A DNA stretch of 34,398 nt from Deltaproteobacteria bacterium (GCA_005887925.1 VBLP01000113.1:10372-44769); one strand, 5' to 3'. Counted from the first letter of the stretch, positions 1 to 13,584 are shown. Made by a program: numbers and translations. Notes: generated by a model not told the origin, from the letters alone.

Positions 1-72
1 GGAGCTGTCCTGGAAGTCGCCGGCGCATCCGGGCCGGCGTGGGTGGAAGCTGTTCAGACCAGGGGAATCGCC

Positions 73-1041
73 ATGATGTTGAGTGACCAGCCCGAGATCG
101 TGACCGTGGTGGCCAGTCCACCGCCGGGCACGAGTGGGCCAACTGACAATAATTTCATCGACGCGGCGCTGCAGACGCTGGCAACGAAGAACGCGTCCGC
201 CAACCGCGTCGTACGGGCGGCGAGCGTCCGCGACCTCGACATCGAGCTTGGCAAGATCCTGACCGATCACTTCAAGGGCGCGATCCGGCTCCAGATCATC
301 GGCCACAGCATCTCCGGCATGCTGTCGCTGGGCGCATCGTGGATCCCCGATGCCGAGATGGTGACGCGCGCGTTCAAGTTTCCTCACTACGTGCTCGATA
401 CCAACCCGTCGTCGCTCGGCCTGATCGCCAAGTACGCCGGCAAGATCTCCGAGGTCATGCTGGTCGGCTGCAACGTGGGGTCAGCGTCGTCGTTCGGGTA
501 CGCGGTCAACGGCCGGACGCTGACCTACACGCTCGCCGAGCTCCTGCGCTGCACGGTGCGCGGCGCCGACGACGTCGTGGCGCCGGACGAGTTCGACGCG
601 CGCGGCTGGTACGCGCCGGGCGAGCATCGCCGGCGGCCCAAGGGCTGGCGCTGGGCCGAGTCGATGCCGCCGGTATGGACCGAGCTCGGCGTCGATCCCG
701 TACGCGGCGGCCGGCTCAAGACCACACAGTCGTTCGAGCTGCGCGCGATCACGCGCTCGCTGCTGCCGATGTTCGATGTCGGCGCGCCGCGCGAGGCCAG
801 GCGCCCGATCCGCATCAGCTGCAAGTACATCGCGACCGAGCCGCCGCAATCGGCGCTGCCCGAGCTGCACGTCGAGACCGATCGCGGGCCGGCGGAGCTT
901 TTGTGCGGCGGCCGCTACCTGCGCTGGGGCGACACCTCGTATGTCGTCGATCAGACGCCGCAGCTGTCGGCGGCGCTGATCGATCTCCTGTGGCGCGCCG
1001 ACCATGACGCGCCGGTCTCGCTCGCGAGCGGCGAGCGCTGA
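73..1041 (+). CDS. DUF4347/caspase-fold-like protein
   Basis: The protein has 322 residues and no signal peptide. The middle resembles the caspase-like DUF4347/CHAT fold. A hydrophobic strand ends in IIGHS-x-SG (His78), followed by LSLG. About 55 residues later comes EVMLVGCNVGS (Cys133), then a region rich in 'TLAELL'. This His/Cys spacing matches the putative dyad of the fold, but no activity is proven. The C-terminal half (residues about 210-310) is unrecognised. I chose the ATG at 73 because AGGGGA lies just upstream. An in-frame GTG at 43 would add ten residues and has no better ribosome site. It converges with the next gene, leaving three bases between the two stop codons. An uncharacterised peptidase-like or scaffold protein is possible. 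Confidence 0.75.
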   Translation: MMLSDQPEIVTVVASPPPGTSGPTDNNFIDAALQTLATKNASANRVVRAASVRDLDIELGKILTDHFKGAIRLQIIGHSISGMLSLGASWIPDAEMVTRAFKFPHYVLDTNPSSLGLIAKYAGKISEVMLVGCNVGSASSFGYAVNGRTLTYTLAELLRCTVRGADDVVAPDEFDARGWYAPGEHRRRPKGWRWAESMPPVWTELGVDPVRGGRLKTTQSFELRAITRSLLPMFDVGAPREARRPIRISCKYIATEPPQSALPELHVETDRGPAELLCGGRYLRWGDTSYVVDQTPQLSAALIDLLWRADHDAPVSLASGER

Positions 1042-1044
1042 CCG

Positions 1045-1827
1045 TCAGCTGCGCGCTTCGCGCGGATCCGACAGCTCGGCGACCGCCTGCGGCGTGACAT
1101 GGAACGCGTTGACGCCGTCCTGGGTCAGCGACAGCGCGATCGGCGCGCCCGGCACGCTGTAGCGGATGTGCTGCACCGCCGCCGCCAGCTCGCCGTCGAG
1201 CACGTCGACCTCACCGGATACCGCCTCATCGATCGACGGCGACCCCTCGACCACGATCCGCGTCGGCCAGATCTTGACCGGCGCCGCGCCCGGCGCGACG
1301 CGCAGCCGCCGCGCGCCGGTCTCGGTCAGCTGCACGTCGACGAAGTCCGCGCCGGTCCATACCAGGTCCTGCCCCTCGGCCGCGTCGGGGCCGAGCAGCT
1401 CGAGATGGAAGAACGCAGCCTGGTCGCGGACGTGGCCCTCGATCCGGATGCTCCGCGGCACCACGCTGAGCCGGGTCAGCGGCGGGCTGGGCGTCGCCGC
1501 ACAGTCCGGCCACTTGAACACGGCCTGGTCGGCGCCGTAGATCCGGAAGCCGTCGACCGTCGTCGTCTTCCAGCCGTTGCGCGACAGGAAGATCGGCCCG
1601 GTCGCCCCGGGTACCAGCGCGACCGGCGCCGGCGCGCCCTTGATCGGCGTCGCGTACACCTCGGTCAGCGGCACCGTGAAATCTCGCAGCAGATTGTCAT
1701 TCGGGTGGCCCGACATACCGCTGCTACGTGCCGCAAACGTCACCGTCGTCTCGTCGACCGCCTTGATGGTCACCGACGCCACCATGCCAAAGTTGCAGTC
1801 CCCGCCTGTCGTAGTGGTCATACCCAC
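1045..1827 (-). CDS. Hypothetical protein downstream of the FHA activator
   Basis: The protein has about 260 residues and matches no family I recognise. It has no signal peptide or membrane segment. The N-terminus is Thr/Gly-rich, and the rest alternates short hydrophobic strands with Pro/Gly turns, which suggests a mostly beta protein. GTG at 1827 is preferred: AAGGA lies eight bases upstream, inside the end of the activator gene, and only one base separates the two genes. ATG at 1821 (start MTTTTGG) is the alternative. The tight spacing implies translation coupled to the FHA activator at 1829-3137, so this protein may be its partner or target. That role is inference. Confidence 0.65.
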   Translation of the reverse strand: MGMTTTTGGDCNFGMVASVTIKAVDETTVTFAARSSGMSGHPNDNLLRDFTVPLTEVYATPIKGAPAPVALVPGATGPIFLSRNGWKTTTVDGFRIYGADQAVFKWPDCAATPSPPLTRLSVVPRSIRIEGHVRDQAAFFHLELLGPDAAEGQDLVWTGADFVDVQLTETGARRLRVAPGAAPVKIWPTRIVVEGSPSIDEAVSGEVDVLDGELAAAVQHIRYSVPGAPIALSLTQDGVNAFHVTPQAVAELSDPREARS

Positions 1828-1828
1828 G

Positions 1829-3137
<1,309 letters not shown>

Positions 3138-3463
3138 CAGGCTTCCCAAGCGGGTGGTAGGCGCCGAGGGCTCAGCGTTCCCGAAGACGTCCGGCCGGCG
3201 GTCCTGCCGTCACCGAAGCTGCCCTGGCATGCCAACATCGTCTGGATCCACGCTCGCACATGTGCCGCCCATGAGCATCGCGCCCCATGCACGATGAGAG
3301 ATGTGTGTAACACAGGTGGGCCGCGCCGCGAGCGATCCCGGACACGCTGGCGGCGCCCGGCCGGTCGCCGCGGTGACTGCGCCGGTGCGCACGGCCTCCG
3401 TTATCTCACGCGGGGGCGGGGAGCCACGATCCGGCTGTCAGGAATGCTACGGTTCTCCTGCAC
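3138..3463. other. Divergent intergenic region
   Basis: This 326-base gap separates the minus-strand FHA activator from plus-strand glmU. It must hold both promoters if the genes are not read from elsewhere. I see no convincing -35/-10 pair, no -24/-12 element, no small gene with a ribosome site and no terminator. Confidence 0.4.
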
Positions 3464-4722
<1,259 letters not shown>

Positions 4723-4727
4723 CGGCG

Positions 4728-5738
4728 ATGCGCCGGGTGCTCGCTGGCCTCGTCGCGCTCGCCGCGAGCGCGTGCAAGCCGCGGCATGCCGCGGTCGAGG
4801 ACGCGCCGCCGGCCCGAGACGCCGCGCCGCACGCGGGGGCCCGCGACGCCGCCGCGATCGATGCCGCGGATGCGTGGGCCGAGCTCGCGGCGTTCCCCGC
4901 GGTCGATCCGGTCCGCGTGATCGCGCTGCCGGCGCGGCCCGACGTGCCGCGCTTCGATGTCGGCGGCCCGGTGCACCCGGCCCGCCGGGCTGCACGTCGC
5001 GCCGCCGCTGGCGACCGCCGACGCCGTGATCCTGATCGCGGACTGCACCGGCCCGGCCGACGTGCCCGACACGCTGCTCGGCTGCATGCGCGTGGTGACC
5101 CCGTCCGGCATCGATCAGAGCTACGCGGCGATCCACGGCAAGCGGGTCGATGCGTTCGCCGCCGCGGCCGGCCCGCAGGACGTCTGGCTCGAGGGCGACC
5201 GGGTCCGCTGGCGGCGCGGCGATCAGGCCGTGTCGATCGATCTGATGACGGGGGTCGCGACGCCGGCCGGCGCGGCCCCGCCGCCGCTGCATGTGGTCCA
5301 TCGCACGCACGCGTGGGACATCACGCGGACCGACGAGCACATCATCGCGCGCGAGCGCGGAAAGATCGCCTGGCAGACCCGGCGCGCGTACACGGCCGTG
5401 CTCGGCGCGGTGTACCTCGCCGACTTCGTCCCGATGATCCGGATCGCCAGCATCGGCCCCTTCGGCGGGCGCTCGGAGCTCGACCTGCTCGACCTCGACG
5501 CGACCGGCTCGGCTCGCTGCGCCACGACTTCGTCGTCGGCTACGCCGCCAACGCGCTGCTGATGTATGTCCACCGTCTGCCCGAGATCCCCCGAGCCGAT
5601 CCGGTCGGCCTCGCGGTCGCGCCGGACGCGGTGCTGGTATTTCACGACGGCGACACGTTCACAGTGCTGCCCGAGCTGTCGGCGCCTCCTACGGCGCCGG
5701 GCACACCGCGCGCTCCGTCGAAAAATCCGACACCGTAA
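4728..5738 (+). pseudogene. Secreted lipoprotein-like gene with two frame changes
   Basis: The gene starts five bases after glmU. The N-terminus MRRVLAGLVALAASAC is a lipoprotein signal with lipobox ASAC, followed by an Ala/Asp/Pro-rich stretch. This frame runs to about 4985 (DVGGPVHP). Coding then continues in the next frame from about 4990 to 5515 (GLHVAPPLATADAVIL to LDLLDLDATG), and returns to the first frame for 5515-5738 (LRHDFVVGYAANALLMYVHR to the stop). The middle part has a regular alternation of strands, such as VDAFAAAAGPQDVWLEGDRVRW, which suggests a beta-propeller-like or WD/PQQ-like periplasmic protein. I do not recognise the family. The two breaks fit the run of small deletions seen in nearby genes. 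Confidence 0.6.
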
Positions 5739-5808
5739 GCCGTCGAGATCACGCGCGTTGCGCTGGTACGGCGGCTGCTCTAGCCGGCGGTCACAAGGAG
5801 TGACGCCA

Positions 5809-6732
5809 ATGTTCAAGAGCCTTCTCGCTGCCACCTGTACCCTGAGCCTCGTCAGCTGCGTCAAGCAGGACGAGGGCCAGCCCAACATCGATCACGCGCT
5901 GCCGACCGCCGATCAGGTCTCGATCAAGCTGCCGCAGAGCTCGGCGCGCACGCTCGACGCGCTCGCCGTCGGCCAGACCGCGGTCTACTACGTCGCCACC
6001 CGCGACGTGACCCGGATGTTCAACGGCGGCGCCGAGTGGGTGCTGGTGCTGATCCACGCGATCGTCCAGACGCCGCCGACCTCGGTCAACGGCAACGTCT
6101 ACACCTGGGGCCCGGGCAGCAAGCCGCTCGAGCCCGCCGACTACAAGCTCGACGTCACGGCCAAGGCCGACGGCACCTTCACCTACCAGCTCTCGGGCCG
6201 CTCGAAGACCCAGGCCAACGCCAAGTTCGAGGTCGTGATCGACGGCAGCGCCGACCCGCGCGCCGGAGACGACAAGGGCAGCGGCGAGTTCCTGATCGAC
6301 TTCGACGCCAGCCGGCGCGTCAACCCGATCGATGCCGGCGACGCCAAGGGCTCGGTCGACGTCCGCTACGATCTCGCCAGGCGCCACCTCGACCTCACCG
6401 TCATGGCCCCCGACGGCGGCGCGCTCGACTACGCGTACAACCAGGCCGCCGACGGCGGCGGCGACATGACGTTCGACCTCAGCCTCAACGCCGGCGGCAC
6501 CCCGGCCCTCGAGACCCTGACCCTGCGCTCGCGCTGGCTCAACACCGGCGCCGGCCGCGCCGACGCCCGGGTCGCCGGCGGCGACCTCGGCCAGCTCCAG
6601 ATCACCGCGTCCGAGTGCTGGAACACGATGTTCGCGCGCGTGTTCTACAAGGACTCGAACAACTTCGCAGCAACCGAGGGCGCCGAGTCGGCATGTGCGT
6701 TCGTCTCCGCCGACCTCCCGCTCCCGCACTGA
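5809..6732 (+). CDS. Putative outer-membrane lipoprotein
   Basis: The protein has 307 residues. The N-terminus MFKSLLAATCTLSLVSC is a lipoprotein signal with lipobox LVSC (Cys17). The mature part is rich in beta strands and Asp/Gly (DGTFTYQLSGRSK, GSGEFLIDFDASR, GGGDMTFDLSLNAGG), with two late cysteines around SECW and ESACAF. No known domain is recognised. AAGGAG eight bases before the ATG fixes the start. The preceding 70 bases hold no gene. It stands between another lipoprotein gene and an SCP2 gene, and nothing in this context assigns a job. Confidence 0.85.
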   Translation: MFKSLLAATCTLSLVSCVKQDEGQPNIDHALPTADQVSIKLPQSSARTLDALAVGQTAVYYVATRDVTRMFNGGAEWVLVLIHAIVQTPPTSVNGNVYTWGPGSKPLEPADYKLDVTAKADGTFTYQLSGRSKTQANAKFEVVIDGSADPRAGDDKGSGEFLIDFDASRRVNPIDAGDAKGSVDVRYDLARRHLDLTVMAPDGGALDYAYNQAADGGGDMTFDLSLNAGGTPALETLTLRSRWLNTGAGRADARVAGGDLGQLQITASECWNTMFARVFYKDSNNFAATEGAESACAFVSADLPLPH

Positions 6733-6769
6733 GCGCCGCCGCAAAGCCCGATGGGGCCGCCGTTTTCGG

Positions 6770-6785
6770 CAGTCAGCGTTGACTG
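6770..6785. repeat. Small inverted repeat upstream of the SCP2 gene
   Basis: CAGTCA-GCGT-TGACTG is a perfect 6-bp stem with a four-base loop, 39 bases before the SCP2 start and 37 bases after the lipoprotein stop. TTT lies a few bases 5' and AAA directly 3', so the stem could be extended with a bulge. There is no T-run on the plus strand, so a factor-independent terminator is not well supported; an operator is possible. Confidence 0.35.
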
Positions 6786-6824
6786 AAACCTTCGCCCGCG
6801 GTAACACGCCGGCGGAGGACTCAC

Positions 6825-7183
6825 ATGGCTACGTTGCCCAAGGACGCGCAGGAACTGTTCGATAACCTGGTGCCGGAAGGCCTCAAGCAGCATCCGGACA
6901 AGGCGCGCGAGCTCAACGCCATCTACTGCTTCAAGATCGCCGGCGACGGCAGCGGCCAGGGCGGCGAGTGGACGGTCGACTGCACCGCCAACCCACCGAC
7001 CTGCATCCGGGGCAACAGCGGCAACGCGCAGTGCACCGTCGAGGTCTCCAACGAGGACTTCAACACCATGCTCGGCGATCCGAACGCCGGCATGCAGCTC
7101 TACTTCCAGGGCAAGCTCCGCGTATCCGGCGATCCGATGCTGGCGATGAAGCTCCAGCAGCTGTTCGAGCTCGCCCGTCCGGC

Positions 7184-7187
<4 letters not shown>
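6825..7187 (+). CDS. SCP2 sterol-binding domain protein
   Basis: The protein has 120 residues, about the size of a single SCP2 (sterol carrier protein 2) domain, and no signal peptide. Family-like features are the N-terminal helix ([24 protein letters not shown]), the strand pair around GEWTVDC, the motif [41 protein letters not shown], and the C-terminal helix. SCP2 domains bind fatty acyl-CoA or sterols in a hydrophobic tunnel. GGAGG six bases before the ATG fixes the start. Its stop overlaps the start of the CoA-transferase gene (ATGA), which supports a joint role in acyl-CoA or steroid side-chain metabolism. Confidence 0.9.
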
Positions 7188-8328
<1,141 letters not shown>

Positions 8329-8330
8329 CG

Positions 8331-9713
8331 CTACAGCGACGCGGCGATCACGAAGCCGATCGGCAGCGCGGTCGGGCCGCCGACCTTGCTGTAGGCGGAG
8401 CCGGGCGACCTGGTCGCGGTCACGTAGTCGGTGCCGCTCTGGTAGAGGTACAGCGGCAGCTCGCCGGGGCCGTCCACCTCGATCAGCCAGCCTTCGAAGT
8501 CGGCATCCTTGTCGTAGCTGTAGCCGGACAGCATGCCGTCGGGGCCGAGCACCGAGTCGCCGGTCATCGCGTTGCGCTGCCGGAAGGCCCGGATCACGCA
8601 GTTGCAGCTGGCGAACACGCCGGTCAGGTTGCGCAGCAGGTAGCCCTCGTTCGACAGCGGCGGCGCATCGAAGCCCACCGGCGGCACGGTCTTGCGAGGC
8701 GCCGCCGACTTGTCGACGACGTAGCCGTGCACGGTGGTCAGCGTGTCGCCGCTGGGGCTCGACCAGCGACGCAGCGCGAGGTCCATGGTCTTGGACCCGT
8801 TCTTCAGGTTGCGACTGTTCAGATCGAGGTGGGCGTCCTCGCAGAACCGCGCGTTCGGATCGACGCGCGGATCCGGCACCTCGCCGTGGCACAGGCCGCC
8901 GGGCGCGTAGTTGTTCCAGCGCAGCTTGCTGAGGCACAGGACCAGCTGGCGCGGCGCCCACGCGGCCTCGAAGAAGTACTGATCGGGCGGCGGCGGCACC
9001 GGCGGATAGCTCGCCGGCACGGGCTGCAGCGCGGTCACCCCGGTGTCCGGTGGCTCGGCGCCCGGGATGAAGTCGCGGACCAGGATCGGCGTCTTCTCGC
9101 GCGTGTGAGGCTCGCCGTCCATGCAGTAGTTCGCCATCGCCATCTGCGTGCACGCCTGGTTGAGGTCCCACAGCAGCGCGCCCGGGCCGACCATGCCGGT
9201 GGTCTCGGGGATGTAGTCCCAGGCCTCGCACTTGGCAGCCTTGCCGCTCTCCTGGCAAGCGAAGGTGACCATCGTCCCCAGGTCGTGCAGGCCGGTGGTC
9301 GTCCATTCGCCCTGCATCGCGATCGCGTACAGGCTCTGCGATGCGTCGCAGTACGGCTGCCAGTTGCCCGCGGCGTCGCGATAGCTCAGTTCGTAGCCGG
9401 CGATGGTGATGTCCTCGGTCCGGATCGCGCTGGCGCTCGGCGGCGAGGCGGGCAGCACCAGCCCGCGGGTGACCGGCACCGGACCGGCGGTGTTGCGCAG
9501 GATCAGCGTCTGACGGTCCACGCCGATCGCCAGGCCCACCGGCGCCACGACGGAGATGTGCTTGCCGCCGGTCGCCAGGCCGTCGGCGATGTTGCCGAGC
9601 AGGAACCGCCCTTGCTCCTCCTCCCCGGCGAGCTGCAGGACCGGTGGGTCGATGACCGGGTTGGTTGCCTGCGCACACCCCATGATCAGACTCGCAACGA
9701 CCAGATGTCTCAT
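8331..9713 (-). CDS. ADYC-domain-like lipoprotein
   Basis: The protein has 460 residues. The N-terminus MRHLVVASLIMGCAQ gives a lipoprotein signal with lipobox IMGC. The mature protein contains cysteine-rich extracellular features. CTQMAMANYCMDGEPHTR matches the conserved (A)(D/N)YC-x-DG-x-PHT core of the ADYC domain found mainly in Myxococcota, preceded by a 'WDLNQAC' stretch. A late CNCVIRAFR motif and DKDADFEGWLIEVDG follow. Several paired Cys suggest disulfides at the cell surface. Its function is not known for the family. The start is the ATG at 9713, 94 bases after the kinase stop at 9808, so it may be the last gene of the activator-kinase transcript. It converges with the CoA-transferase gene, two bases apart. 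Confidence 0.8.
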   Translation of the reverse strand: MRHLVVASLIMGCAQATNPVIDPPVLQLAGEEEQGRFLLGNIADGLATGGKHISVVAPVGLAIGVDRQTLILRNTAGPVPVTRGLVLPASPPSASAIRTEDITIAGYELSYRDAAGNWQPYCDASQSLYAIAMQGEWTTTGLHDLGTMVTFACQESGKAAKCEAWDYIPETTGMVGPGALLWDLNQACTQMAMANYCMDGEPHTREKTPILVRDFIPGAEPPDTGVTALQPVPASYPPVPPPPDQYFFEAAWAPRQLVLCLSKLRWNNYAPGGLCHGEVPDPRVDPNARFCEDAHLDLNSRNLKNGSKTMDLALRRWSSPSGDTLTTVHGYVVDKSAAPRKTVPPVGFDAPPLSNEGYLLRNLTGVFASCNCVIRAFRQRNAMTGDSVLGPDGMLSGYSYDKDADFEGWLIEVDGPGELPLYLYQSGTDYVTATRSPGSAYSKVGGPTALPIGFVIAASL

Positions 9714-9807
9714 GGTGCCGGACGCTCCACGCGCCGTGCCAGCGGGGTGCGGAGCACCGACGCGTGGTTGCACGCCGGCGCCGCACGCGCCGCCGGTGCG
9801 CGCCGAT

Positions 9808-12800
9808 TCAGCGCGCCGGCCCGGCGCCGGCACAGACCCGGAGGCCGATCCGGACGTTGCGCTGGGTGGGCTCGGCGACGCTGCGGTTGCTCGCCGTCGC
9901 GGTCACGGCGCCCTGGTACCAGCTGCCGCCCTTGAGCCACGGCTGGCCGGCCGGGCCGCGGATCAGCTCGAAGGCGTTGCCGGCCATGTCGGCGATGCCG
10001 AACGGGCTGTCCGACGCCGGGTGGGAGCCGACCTCGTCGGGGCCGTAGCCGCCGGGCTGCCGGCCGTAGGTGGCATCGATGTTCGCCGCGCCGGGCGCGA
10101 GCGTGTCGCCGGTCGGAAACGCGCGGCCATCGGCGCCGCGCGCCGCGCGCTCCCACTCGGCGCTGGTGCACGGCCGCGCACCCGGGACGCGACCGCTGGT
10201 GTCGAGCCAGGCCAGGTACGCGAGCGCGTCCTGCCACGATACGCCGGACACCGGCAGGCGCTCCCAGCGCACGGTCCGGTGGCCGGCGCGGGCCGGGTAG
10301 GTCAGCATCGGCCCGGTCGAGCGGATCGCAGCGCCCGACGGCTGTAGCGTCAGCGCGAAGCCGCCCGCCTGGTCCTCGAGCGTCACGGTCGGGCTCGCCG
10401 GCGTGCGGATCGCGCGCTCGGCGGCCGGCAGCGCGCGGAGGTACTCGATCCAGTCCGCGAACGTCACCTCGGTCCGCGCGATCAGGTAGGCGCCGGTCGC
10501 GACCTCGTGCAGCGGCTGCGCGTACAGGAAGTCGCGCCGCACGTCGTCGTCGCGATCGCTGCCGTAGAGGAACGTCCCCGGCGGGATGTAGACCAAGCCG
10601 GCCGGCACATCGCGCGCGGCCGGCAGCGCGAGCGAGCGGACCCGCCGGACGCCGGGCTCGATCACGACCGGATCGCGGACCGTCGTATCCGGGGCGCGGG
10701 CGACGACGACGTACGATCCGGGCGCGAGGGCGACCTCGAGGTGGCCGCCGGCTTCCTCGGCGATCGGCGCGCGATCGAAGCCGCCGGCGATGGTGTCGCC
10801 CGGCGCCGCGCGGCGCCGGTGGACCGCGAGGTGCACGGCGCGCGGCGCGTCGACGACGAGGTGGCCCGCCGCCAGCCACGGCCGCGGCCCGCCGGGATCG
10901 TAGGCGGCGAGCCGCTGCGCCAGCGCGTCGAAGCGCTCGCGCTCGCGCTCGCGGCGGGCGAGCGCGGCGTGGGCGGTGAGCACGCGGATCATCGCGTCGC
11001 GCACGGTGTCGCTGTCGGCGCGCGCGGCCATGAGCTCGGCCTCGGCGGCGTCGTACGCGGCGTGCGCCTGCTGGCTCGGCCGCCGCGCCTCGTCCCACCG
11101 GGCTTCGCCGGCGTCGTCGCGGCGCGCGTCGAAGCTCGCCAGCGCCTGCGCGCGGAGCCGTGCCGCATCGTCGGCCAGCGTGTCGGCGCGCCGGCGCAGC
11201 TGCTCGGCCGCCGCCACCCGCGCCGCGATCTCGCGCTCGTGCGCGCGCACCGCCGCGATCCGGACCGCAGCCCAGATCGCGAGGGCGATCACGGGCAGCG
11301 CGAGCACGGCCGCGACCCGCCGCGCGCGCTGCCGGCGCCACCCCCGGTGCGACGCGGCGACGAACGCGCGCTCGTGCGCGGTCAGCTCCGGCAGGTCGCG
11401 CGCCTCCTCGAGCTGGCGGCGGTTCCACAGAAGGTCGCCGCGGCGATCGCAGCGCTGCCACTCCGCGGCGGCCGCGACCAGCCGCTGATGAACGGCGTGC
11501 CGGCCGGCGGCGTCGTCGAGCCAGTCGCGCAGCGTGCCCCAGCTCGTGATCAGCGCATCGTGCGTCAGCTCGCAGGCGGGCGCTCCCTCGAGGGTGTCGC
11601 GCACCACCACGAGGCGGCCGCGCACCAGCGCCTCGAGCACCGCGGGCGACGCACCGGCCTCGACCAGCTCGTCGCGGCCGCACACCGCGCGCGTGTGCTG
11701 CGGCGTGACCAGCCGGAGCAGGACGCTGCGCGCCGCGGCGCGCTCGACCGCTCCGAGCTCGAGCAGCACGGTGTCGGCGCGACGGGCGAGCGCACCAGCG
11801 ACGCCGCCGAGCGCGTCGAGCGACGCCCGCGTGATCAGGCCGCGCGCGCGATCGCGGGCCTGCCACAGCTCGGCCAGCGCGAACGCAAGGAGCGGCAGCG
11901 CGCCCGGCTCGGCTGCCCCGGTGTCGACCAGCGCGTCGATCATCGCCTCGGACTCGAACGCGATGCCGGTCGCGCGCGCCGGCCCGACGACCGCCTCGCG
12001 CAGATCGGGCCGCGACAGCACGCGCAAGAGGTGCAGCCCGCGGGTCATCGCCGGGGCGAGCCCGGCGACGTCGGCGAGCGCGGCGACCCGGGTCAGGAAG
12101 TCGCCGCGCACCGCGCACAGCGCCTTGAGTCCCGGCGCGTCGTCGCCGATCGCGGCGAGCGCCTCGGCGGCCCGCGCCGCCTGGTCGGGATCCGCGACCG
12201 TGATCAGCTCCTCGAGCTGATCGACCACGATCACCAGGCCCTCGCCGTCGGGCGGGCGCGCCCCGCGTACCAGCGCCGCGGTCGGCTCGGCGTCGCGCGC
12301 CGCCGGGATCCCGAGCGCGTGGCGCAGCGCGTCCCACGGCCGCCGCCCCGGCACGACGCCGGCCGCGCGCCAGCGCCGGTGGTCCCCGAGCGCGCCGGCG
12401 ACCACCGCGGGCACCACGCCGGCGTGGCACACCGACGACTTGCCGATCCCCGAGTCGCCGGCCACGACCAGGAGCGCCTCGGTGCGGAACCGATCGACCA
12501 GCAGGTCGACGTCGCCGCCGCGCCCGAAGAACAGCCCGCGGTGCTCGGCCGCGAACGCGCGCAGGCCGCGATACGGATTGCCCTCGGGAATCGCCGGCGA
12601 GCCGACCACCGCCGCCTCGAGCGCGTGCGCGACCTCGGCCGCCGACGCCGGCCGTGCCGCGGGATCGCGGGACAGGCAGCGCATCACCACGCGCGCTACC
12701 TCCGGCGGCAGCCTCGGCGCGAGCTCCTCGACCGGCCGCGCCTGGCCGCCGAGCACCGCGCGCTCGAGCTCGGCGAGGTCGGTCTCGGGATACGGCGCGA

Positions 12801-13584
12801 TCCCCGCGGCGAGCTCGTACAGCAGCGCGCCCAGCGAGTACAGGTCGCTGCGCACCGTCGCGGGCTCGCCGCGCCAGAGCTCGGGCGCGGTGTAGCGCGG
12901 CGTGCCGAGCACCGCGCCGGGCACGGTCAGCGACGCCGGAACCGGCCCTCCGGCGACGGGAGCGTCGCCGTCCGGATCGGCGGTGGGATCGATCGCGAGG
13001 CTGCCCGGCCCCGAGACCGGCTGCGGCGCGAAGCTCATCCGATCGCGCGTCACGGTTGCGTCGGTCGAGTCGCGCGCGGGCGTGTTCGGCGCGCGCTGCC
13101 AGGCGCGGTCGGGCTCGCGGCGCGTCAGCTTCGCCAGCCCGAAGTCCAGCAGCCGCGCCGTGCCGTGCTCGTCGAGCATGACGTTCGCCGGCTTGATGTC
13201 GCGATGCAGGATACCGCGGCGGTGCGCCGCCTCGAGCCCGCGCGCGATGCCGATCGCGATCGCGGCGATCCCCGGCGCCGGCACCGGCCGCGCCACCCGG
13301 TCGAGGCTCTGGCCGCGGATCAGCTCCTGGACCAGGAACGGCCGGCCCGACGCCGTCGTTCCGACGCGGTAGATCCCGACGACGTTGGGATGCGACAGCC
13401 GCGCGATCGCGCGCGCCTCGGTCAGGAACCGCTCGCGGCTCGTGGCGTCGGGCGCCGGCGAGCCGATCAGCTTGATCGCGACCGGGCGGTCGAGCAGCGT
13501 GTCGTGTCCGACGTACAGCTCCCCCATGCCGCCGCGGCCGAGCGGGCGGACGATGCGGAACTCGTCGAGATCGGCCAGCGCCAT
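9808..13584 (-). CDS. Ser/Thr kinase - nSTAND ATPase - FGE/sulfatase-modifying fusion
   Basis: The protein has 1258 residues in one uninterrupted frame. An N-terminal protein kinase domain (about 8-325) has the Gly loop GRGGMG, Lys38, HRD with Asp129, DFG 147-149 and APE 233-235, and a long insert between DFG and APE. Next is an nSTAND-type P-loop NTPase (about 335-690): Walker A GDSGIGKSS at 376-384 and Walker B VIVVDQLEEL at 451-460. A membrane helix spans about 757-779, followed by a charged coiled coil (780-890). A PEGA-like stretch (905-985) leads to an FGE/SUMF1 domain (about 994-1255) with PPGTFLYGSD, ARTEVTFADW, GVSWQDALAYLAWL and the C-terminal NVRIGLRVC. The kinase and ATPase should be cytoplasmic and the FGE domain outside. 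The start follows the activator stop as TAG-C-ATG, with GGAG in front, so the two genes are coupled. Confidence 0.93.
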   Translation of the reverse strand: MALADLDEFRIVRPLGRGGMGELYVGHDTLLDRPVAIKLIGSPAPDATSRERFLTEARAIARLSHPNVVGIYRVGTTASGRPFLVQELIRGQSLDRVARPVPAPGIAAIAIGIARGLEAAHRRGILHRDIKPANVMLDEHGTARLLDFGLAKLTRREPDRAWQRAPNTPARDSTDATVTRDRMSFAPQPVSGPGSLAIDPTADPDGDAPVAGGPVPASLTVPGAVLGTPRYTAPELWRGEPATVRSDLYSLGALLYELAAGIAPYPETDLAELERAVLGGQARPVEELAPRLPPEVARVVMRCLSRDPAARPASAAEVAHALEAAVVGSPAIPEGNPYRGLRAFAAEHRGLFFGRGGDVDLLVDRFRTEALLVVAGDSGIGKSSVCHAGVVPAVVAGALGDHRRWRAAGVVPGRRPWDALRHALGIPAARDAEPTAALVRGARPPDGEGLVIVVDQLEELITVADPDQAARAAEALAAIGDDAPGLKALCAVRGDFLTRVAALADVAGLAPAMTRGLHLLRVLSRPDLREAVVGPARATGIAFESEAMIDALVDTGAAEPGALPLLAFALAELWQARDRARGLITRASLDALGGVAGALARRADTVLLELGAVERAAARSVLLRLVTPQHTRAVCGRDELVEAGASPAVLEALVRGRLVVVRDTLEGAPACELTHDALITSWGTLRDWLDDAAGRHAVHQRLVAAAAEWQRCDRRGDLLWNRRQLEEARDLPELTAHERAFVAASHRGWRRQRARRVAAVLALPVIALAIWAAVRIAAVRAHEREIAARVAAAEQLRRRADTLADDAARLRAQALASFDARRDDAGEARWDEARRPSQQAHAAYDAAEAELMAARADSDTVRDAMIRVLTAHAALARRERERERFDALAQRLAAYDPGGPRPWLAAGHLVVDAPRAVHLAVHRRRAAPGDTIAGGFDRAPIAEEAGGHLEVALAPGSYVVVARAPDTTVRDPVVIEPGVRRVRSLALPAARDVPAGLVYIPPGTFLYGSDRDDDVRRDFLYAQPLHEVATGAYLIARTEVTFADWIEYLRALPAAERAIRTPASPTVTLEDQAGGFALTLQPSGAAIRSTGPMLTYPARAGHRTVRWERLPVSGVSWQDALAYLAWLDTSGRVPGARPCTSAEWERAARGADGRAFPTGDTLAPGAANIDATYGRQPGGYGPDEVGSHPASDSPFGIADMAGNAFELIRGPAGQPWLKGGSWYQGAVTATASNRSVAEPTQRNVRIGLRVCAGAGPAR

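Noticed and set aside
6770-6785. Stem-loop as a factor-independent terminator
   Set aside because: The stem is only 6 bp and no T-run follows on the transcribed strand.
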